From contig CALEDJ010000045.1 of assembly GCA_937951485.1 (NCBI GenBank), forward strand, positions 62,001 through 126,000: DNA of 64,000 nt, read 5' to 3'. The notes beneath the pieces are model-generated. The model saw only the letters and a program-made list of their open reading frames with translations, made no database searches and was not told where the DNA came from. The translations under genes were made by a program, and so were the position numbers. Within the stretch, counting starts at the first letter, position 1; each line of letters starts with the position of its first letter. This DNA is from an uncultured bacterium. GTDB lineage: Bacteria > Hydrogenedentota > Hydrogenedentia > Hydrogenedentales > CAILVY01. Below are positions 59,582-64,000 of the stretch, piece by piece.

Positions 59582-60298
59582 TCATAATCCCAATTCCGCG
59601 CCCACGATAATCACGGTGATATCGCTGTGCAAGGGTTTGCAGTCCAGTACCAGCGTGGCGCGGCACATCCGCGCCTCCGAATGACAATCTCCACAAATGC
59701 CGGTGCGCACGCATGACAGCGGCGCGCCGATGCTGTGCAGCGCCAGCGGCGCGCAGACATCCTTGATCCGCGCCAACGCCGCCTCCAACGTGGGCACAAT
59801 CTTGTTCGCGCCCACCGCCAATATGCACTTGCCCGGACCGAACGTTGTCGCCGCAAGACGGTTGCCGATGCTGTCCGTGCTTACCAATTGGCCCTTCAGC
59901 GTCACCGCGTTGACGCTGCTGAGGAACACATCCGCTGTCAATTGCGCCCGCCGGACCGCCAGAATCTCCTCGTCGGAAAGGCCTGGCGCCCAGTGGTCGT
60001 AAAGGGTGTGGCCCCTGTGCTTCAGTTCTTCCGGGATACCCAATTCCCGCAACGTCATCGAACCCGCCACCCCAACCCGCGCCCCCGCAGGAATCCTGTT
60101 GAGGATCTCCTCCCGCGCCTGCCCCCGGTCCGCGGCGTACACCGCATCAAAGCCCGTTTTCCCAAGAGCATGCACCGCGCTCATCGCGCGCTGCTCGAGC
60201 CGCCACCGCTTGATGCTTTCCATGCCCGCCTGCCGGTTCGCATAAAACTCCCGTGGGAGAATACTTCCCCCACCCCGGCCTGACTCTTTTTCGGACAT
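59582..60298 (-). CDS. LUD-domain (lactate utilisation) protein
   Basis: A 238-residue protein of the LutC/YkgG-like LUD family: REFYANRQAGMESIKRWRLE, GARVGVAGSMTLRELGIPEEL, FLSSVNAVTLKGQLVSTDSIGNRLAATTFGPGKCILAVGANKIV (in parts). It ends with a cysteine cluster, CVRTGICGDCHSEARMC, which many stand-alone LUD proteins have and which may bind metal or Fe-S. The start at 60298 follows CAGAGG. It heads an operon with porG, porD, porA and porB, suggesting a link between lactate or another 2-hydroxyacid and pyruvate oxidation (inference). A dispersed repeat lies upstream. Confidence 0.88.
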   Translation of the reverse strand: MSEKESGRGGGSILPREFYANRQAGMESIKRWRLEQRAMSAVHALGKTGFDAVYAADRGQAREEILNRIPAGARVGVAGSMTLRELGIPEELKHRGHTLYDHWAPGLSDEEILAVRRAQLTADVFLSSVNAVTLKGQLVSTDSIGNRLAATTFGPGKCILAVGANKIVPTLEAALARIKDVCAPLALHSIGAPLSCVRTGICGDCHSEARMCRATLVLDCKPLHSDITVIIVGAELGL

Positions 60299-60490
60299 TT
60301 GAGACGCCTCTGAATTTCCGGCGAATACGCGCGGCAGTTCATGCAAGAACTGAGTGTTCATTGTACCAAACAGCCGCATATGAAGGCAAAAACCGGCTTG
60401 TGTGGCGCTGCTGCGCTGGCGAAGGATTATGCCCTGAGAAGACGCAACATAACAGCCTCGGACAACGTCCTGGATTGGTTGGATTTTTGT

Positions 60491-60573
60491 GGGGTGGCGC
60501 GCGGCGCCGGGGGATGTAAAAGGCCATACAAAGCGCCCCGACAATCTATGCCATTCCGCCTCAAGTGTTACCG
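60491..60573 (-). repeat. Third copy of the GGCCTTTTACATCCCCC element (partial)
   Basis: On the minus strand: CGGTAACACTTGAGGCGG, AATGGCATAGATTGTCGGGG, ATGGCCTTTTACATCCCCCG and GCGCCGCGCGCCACCCC. It matches the left flank and hairpin head of the element at 20955-21050. The rest of 60299-60678 holds this and a terminator, no gene. Confidence 0.65.
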
Positions 60574-60589
60574 GGTTCGGTTAATGATG

Positions 60590-60641
60590 CGGGCAGAAGA
60601 AAAACATCGAGGGACTGCGCCCTCGCGCGAACACAGTCCCT
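60590..60641 (-). terminator. Probable terminator after EF-hand protein gene
   Basis: On the minus strand AGGGACTG (60641-60634) pairs with CAGTCCCT (60617-60610), then CGATG and a TTTTTCTTCT run. It lies about 38 bases after the stop of the gene at 60679. Confidence 0.55.
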
Positions 60642-60678
60642 GCCTCTCCCATTGAATCCTTTCTTTGTCCTCGGACGG

Positions 60679-63600
60679 TCAGTTCAGGGCGAATATGCCC
60701 GGCGCGAAGCCGTCCTCGGAACTCTCCTGCCTGTAGTAATACCGTCCCGGTGAATTGAACAACTGAATGGTGCGCAGCAATTCGGACAGGTCTATGACCC
60801 AGTCCTGCGGATTATAGTCGCTGCTGTGCGGCGCACAAGCAACGACCCCGGCAAAGAGCGCATAGCCGTCTTCCGTACCCTCGGCGCACTGGTAACCGCC
60901 GACGTTGTATATCTGAATAACGCGCAGCATCTCGGAGAGTGAGATGCTCCAGTCGCCGTCGGTGTCGGCGCTGTGGCGCATGCCCGCGCCGGGATCGGGG
61001 GCAAGCGGCGTCGGAATGATCTCCGTGCTCAACTCGCCGCTGTCCGCCCCGCGATATACGGCAGCGCCCAGAATGGCGTGCACGCCGTCGGCATTCGGAG
61101 GAACATTCACCCGGTACACGACCTGCGCGGGGAAGGACGGCATATTCAGCCACACGAATTCGATGCGGCCGCCGTCACCGGGTTCAGGCCCGGCTTCCGC
61201 ACCGGCCGAATCCACCACCTGCGCAACCGTCCAGCCTTCCGGCAGTTCTTCCCACAGGCCAAGCGCGGAAAGATAGCCTTCATGCACCTTGTGGATGGTG
61301 ACCACAACGGTCAGCGGCTCACCGGGCCGATAATAGCCGTTGCCCGCGCGGCGCGCCATATGCAGAAGCGGATCATGGTCCCCAAAGCCCGGTCCCGCAT
61401 CATGGACCGCCGCGAGAATTTCGTCCATGGTGAGCAGGCCGTCGCCGTTGAGGTCGGCCGCCGCGAACACCGCCGGCGGCAGCGGGTAAAACGCCAGCAC
61501 TTCCTCATAGGAAAGCGCGCCGTCGCCGTTCGCGTCTATCAGTCGGAAGAGTTCGTGCAGCATGCGCAGGAACGGATTCGGCGGCGGCGGGGGCGGGGGT
61601 GGGGAATCATCCAAATCGTAACAGTCAATCACGCCATTCCCGTTGCGGTCCAGTAGATTAAACTGGTCTCTGGTGAGATACCCCGCCACTTCGTCGTATT
61701 CGATCACGCCATTCCCGTTGAGGTCCACCAGCATGAGCGGCGGGCCGGGATAAATCATGATCCACATCAGCCCGTTCACATAATCCAGGACTTCCTCGAG
61801 GGAGAGCAGTCCGTCGCCGTTGGCGTCAATGATCGCAAAATCCCCCGCGGAAATCGGCAGCACCACCTGCACTTCCGCCAACGACAGTTGCCCATCGCCG
61901 TCCAGGTCAATCACCGGCCACACGTGCCGGAGCAGAATCTCCCAATCATTGGGCAACGGACAGTACTCTCCTTCGCCCTCGCCCTCACCTTCGCCCTCGC
62001 CCGGGGGCGCCATGGCGAAATCGAGGCAATCAATCAGCCCGTCGCCGTTGAGGTCCAGCATCGCGAACTGCGCGGGCGTGATATACATCGCAACCTCGTT
62101 GTAGGTGACTACGCCATCGCCGTTGACGTCAATGTAATTCAGCGGGTCTTCGCCGATCAGCGATGGCAGCACCGGCAGGAACGGCAGCACTTCTTCAAGG
62201 GAGAGCAGGCCGTCGCGGTTCACGTCCGCCAATGCGAAAACCATGTCAATGTCTTCGGGATACACCAACCAGGCAGGCAGGACAGCCCTCAGTTCCGCCC
62301 GGGAAATCATCCCGTCGCCGTTGAGATCAATCACCGGCCATACGAAGTACAGCCAGTCTTCCAAGTCGCGCGGCACGGGACAGACAACCGGCGGCTCCCC
62401 TTCGCCCTCGCCTTCGCCTTCGCCCGGCAATGGCCCACATACGTCCGGCGGCGGGATGATGTCGTTGCAGTCAATCACGCCGTTGCCATTGCGGTCCGCC
62501 AAGGAGAACTGCTCCGGCGTCAGGAGGTCTTTCACTTCGGCATAATCCAGCACGCCGTTCCGGTTCCAGTCCAGCGCCGCCGGCAGCGGGTACATGCCCA
62601 ATGCCGCGAGAATATCCGGTAATATCGGCATCGTCTCTTCGTAGCAAAGCAGCCCGTCCCCATTGATGTCCATGACATCGAAGATCATTTGGAACGTCGG
62701 CATGTAATCATATTCTTCCGGTACGAAACTGGTTGCCTCAGCGAAAGAGAGCATTCCATCGCCATCGGCGTCCATGAGCGGCCAGGCGATGGCCAGCAGC
62801 ACACCGACATCATCCGGCAGCGGACAGGGCGCCGGCGGAATCTCGAAATCAAGACAGTCAATCACGCCGTCGCCATTGCGGTCCAATTGCGCAAACTGTT
62901 CCGGTGTCACATACTCGGATACTTCGTTGTGGGTAATGACGCCGTCGCCGTTCAGGTCAACATAATCCAGCGGATCGCCGCCAAGAAGGCCGGCCAGCAG
63001 CGGCAGGAAGTTCTGGATTTCTTCCATGGTAATTTTCCCGTCGCCATTCACGTCCACCAGGGCGAAAGCCATCTCAAAATCGCTTTCATTCACCAAATCA
63101 TCCGGTAGAATCCTCCATAATTCTTCGCGAGAAATCCCCCCATCACCGTTCAGGTCAATCACGGGCCAGACGAAGCGCAACAGCACTACAGGATCAGTGG
63201 GCACGGGACAACCCGGAACCGGCGGTTCTCCTTCTCCTTCTCCTTCTCCCTCGCCTTCGCCCGGCGGCGGCACATCGCCGATATCGCCACAATCAATCAC
63301 GCCGTTACCGTTGCGGTCCAGCACATCGAACTGTTCCCGCGTGGCAAAATCGCTGACTTCGGAATACTGGATCAACCCGTCGCCGTTCATGTCCACCATA
63401 CCCAACAGCCCGCCGGGCGCCAGCATGGGGAGCAACGGCAAAAGCACGATAATTTCGTTCCGCGTAATCACCCCGTCTCTGTTCCTATCCACCAGATCGA
63501 AGTACTCCCGCTCCAGCGGATACACCGCGAGCAGTTCACTGTACGAAACGCCCCCGTCGCCATTGGCGTCCAGCAGCGGCCAGATCAGGTCCAACAGCAC

Positions 63601-63711
63601 CACTGGATCATCCGGCAGCGGACACGGCGCCCCGTGCCCCGTCCCAGACGCCGGAAACGCCATCGTCAACGCCGCCGCCAGCAGCACGCTCATCCATATC
63701 GCGTTACGCAT
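60679..63711 (-). CDS. Secreted multi-EF-hand protein with GEGEGE linkers
   Basis: A 1010-residue protein with a signal peptide (residues 1-23). I count 22 canonical 12-residue calcium loops (DANGDGGVSYSE, DRNRDGVITRNE, DMNGDGLIQYSE ... DLNGDGLLTMDE) in modules of four, each starting CPxPxDxxxLLxxxWPxxDxNGDG. Modules 1, 3 and 4 are followed by GEGEGEGE linkers; a PPPPPPPP linker follows module 5. Next come a beta domain and two divergent half-loops ending in DWSISLSEMLRVIQIYN and DWVIDLSELLRTIQLFN, a repeated C-terminal module. It should be surface-exposed and stiffened by calcium; a role in adhesion or anchoring is inference. GAGGAGAACC precedes the ATG at 63711. Confidence 0.88.
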   Translation of the reverse strand: MRNAIWMSVLLAAALTMAFPASGTGHGAPCPLPDDPVVLLDLIWPLLDANGDGGVSYSELLAVYPLEREYFDLVDRNRDGVITRNEIIVLLPLLPMLAPGGLLGMVDMNGDGLIQYSEVSDFATREQFDVLDRNGNGVIDCGDIGDVPPPGEGEGEGEGEGEPPVPGCPVPTDPVVLLRFVWPVIDLNGDGGISREELWRILPDDLVNESDFEMAFALVDVNGDGKITMEEIQNFLPLLAGLLGGDPLDYVDLNGDGVITHNEVSEYVTPEQFAQLDRNGDGVIDCLDFEIPPAPCPLPDDVGVLLAIAWPLMDADGDGMLSFAEATSFVPEEYDYMPTFQMIFDVMDINGDGLLCYEETMPILPDILAALGMYPLPAALDWNRNGVLDYAEVKDLLTPEQFSLADRNGNGVIDCNDIIPPPDVCGPLPGEGEGEGEGEPPVVCPVPRDLEDWLYFVWPVIDLNGDGMISRAELRAVLPAWLVYPEDIDMVFALADVNRDGLLSLEEVLPFLPVLPSLIGEDPLNYIDVNGDGVVTYNEVAMYITPAQFAMLDLNGDGLIDCLDFAMAPPGEGEGEGEGEGEYCPLPNDWEILLRHVWPVIDLDGDGQLSLAEVQVVLPISAGDFAIIDANGDGLLSLEEVLDYVNGLMWIMIYPGPPLMLVDLNGNGVIEYDEVAGYLTRDQFNLLDRNGNGVIDCYDLDDSPPPPPPPPNPFLRMLHELFRLIDANGDGALSYEEVLAFYPLPPAVFAAADLNGDGLLTMDEILAAVHDAGPGFGDHDPLLHMARRAGNGYYRPGEPLTVVVTIHKVHEGYLSALGLWEELPEGWTVAQVVDSAGAEAGPEPGDGGRIEFVWLNMPSFPAQVVYRVNVPPNADGVHAILGAAVYRGADSGELSTEIIPTPLAPDPGAGMRHSADTDGDWSISLSEMLRVIQIYNVGGYQCAEGTEDGYALFAGVVACAPHSSDYNPQDWVIDLSELLRTIQLFNSPGRYYYRQESSEDGFAPGIFALN

Positions 63712-63775
63712 GGCCTTGGTTCTCCTCTTGGGTTGAATCGCAATAATCTCGAATATCCACTTCTCTCCTTTTACT

Positions 63776-63804
63776 ACGATATCACGAGGCATCCTGTGTG
63801 TCAA
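63776..63804 (-). promoter_or_regulatory. Candidate promoter of the EF-hand protein gene
   Basis: On the minus strand TTGACA (63804-63799), 17-base spacer, TATCGT (63781-63776). The leader would be about 60 bases. Confidence 0.6.
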
Positions 63805-63982
63805 TACAAATTGGCGCAGCGCGCGGCATAAAGAAGTATTCGTCACAGGGGAACGGGTCTGTCCGTTCGTGTCAATTTTGGCGCACAGGCTTCAGCATGT
63901 CGGGTAAGAAAGGCGGCACATCCCCCTGCTCCCGTACAAAAGAACCGCCTCCGCGTCTGTTCTTCGGGGGGGGTATGATAGC

Positions 63983-64000
63983 GAGGCATTTGCGAAATGG
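63983..64000 (+). repeat. Dispersed element, copy 4, cut by window edge
   Basis: GAGGCATTTGCGAAATGG, the exact terminal sequence of the 100-base element family, runs off the end of the window. Confidence 0.6.

Noticed and set aside
60339-60655. Small plus-strand frame between the LUD and EF-hand genes
   Set aside because: It is composed of a dispersed repeat and a terminator hairpin; no ribosome site or conserved features.
61960-62010. GEGEGE-coding repeats as a CRISPR, promoter or frameshift signal
   Set aside because: They are in-frame simple repeats coding for a linker inside a continuous gene.

Overview
The window looks like chromosomal DNA from a GC-rich, free-living, heterotrophic Gram-negative-type bacterium. 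The best phylum guess is Candidatus Hydrogenedentes (Hydrogenedentota) or a close PVC/FCB-side relative. This is an inference from four things. The large protein at the right edge has Gly-Glu 'GEGEGE' linkers and a C-terminal 'DWVIDLSELLR' module, a style I associate with that phylum. There are many secreted Tat-exported TIM-barrel and Gfo/Idh/MocA proteins. The URO-D-like, heparinase-like and HEAT-repeat proteins fit. Core genes are scattered rather than in large operons. No rRNA, CRISPR, prophage or intact transposase was seen; one tRNA (Glu, UUC) was found.

Layout. 1-4.5 kb: a left-truncated secreted protein, a small membrane protein and an exported beta-propeller-like protein. 4.8-8.4 kb: rpoN (sigma-54) divergent from a tandem GNAT acetyltransferase coupled to a membrane protein. 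8.4-11 kb: URO-D-family protein, tRNA-Glu with a consensus promoter, LysR regulator. 11-19.2 kb: uvrC, a hydrolase with a histone-H1-like tail, two TIM-barrel isomerase-like proteins, DUF89, DUF456, a lipoprotein hydrolase, SCP2. 19.2-24.2 kb: a repeat-rich region, then a sugar-nucleotide epimerase, methyltransferase and GT2, a decayed GntR regulator with its probable operator, and class II aldolase. 24.4-30 kb: SNase-PDZ protein, MFS transporter, GDPD lipoprotein, carA. 30.3-34.3 kb: an ABC exporter operon with a His-rich permease loop and a DUF3299-like protein (probable metal theme), and a trans-sulfuration PLP enzyme. 34.5-41.1 kb: heparinase II/III-like protein, rhomboid protease, a large zinc-ribbon membrane protein. 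41.7-45.9 kb: aspartate dehydrogenase, rplU-rpmA-obgE, proB. 46-51.3 kb: HEAT-repeat protein, Tat-exported oxidoreductase, MBL-fold hydrolase. 51.6-55.1 kb: aroA, hicB with a truncated hicA, and a fused shikimate kinase-chorismate synthase. 55.2-60.3 kb: a Pro/Gln-rich exported protein and a five-gene LUD-pyruvate:ferredoxin oxidoreductase operon. 60.7-63.7 kb: a secreted protein with 22 canonical EF-hand-type loops.

Genes that work together: aroA and aroKC supply three shikimate-pathway steps. The LUD-porG-D-A-B operon should link lactate/pyruvate oxidation to ferredoxin. ABC ATPase, permease and DUF3299-like protein form one transcription unit. rplU-rpmA-obgE is the conserved ribosome-assembly cluster.

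The most unusual signal is between the genes. Several small non-autonomous repeat families with terminal inverted repeats are present, some nested inside each other, and one ends 15 bases upstream of a start codon. Among coding features the main points are the shikimate kinase-chorismate synthase fusion chained to a broken HicA, the GntR remnant with a surviving palindromic operator, a nuclease-fold protein lacking its expected calcium ligands, and the multi-EF-hand protein. I did not find a clear new defence or mobile system. All functions rest on reading motifs by eye; no database search was possible.
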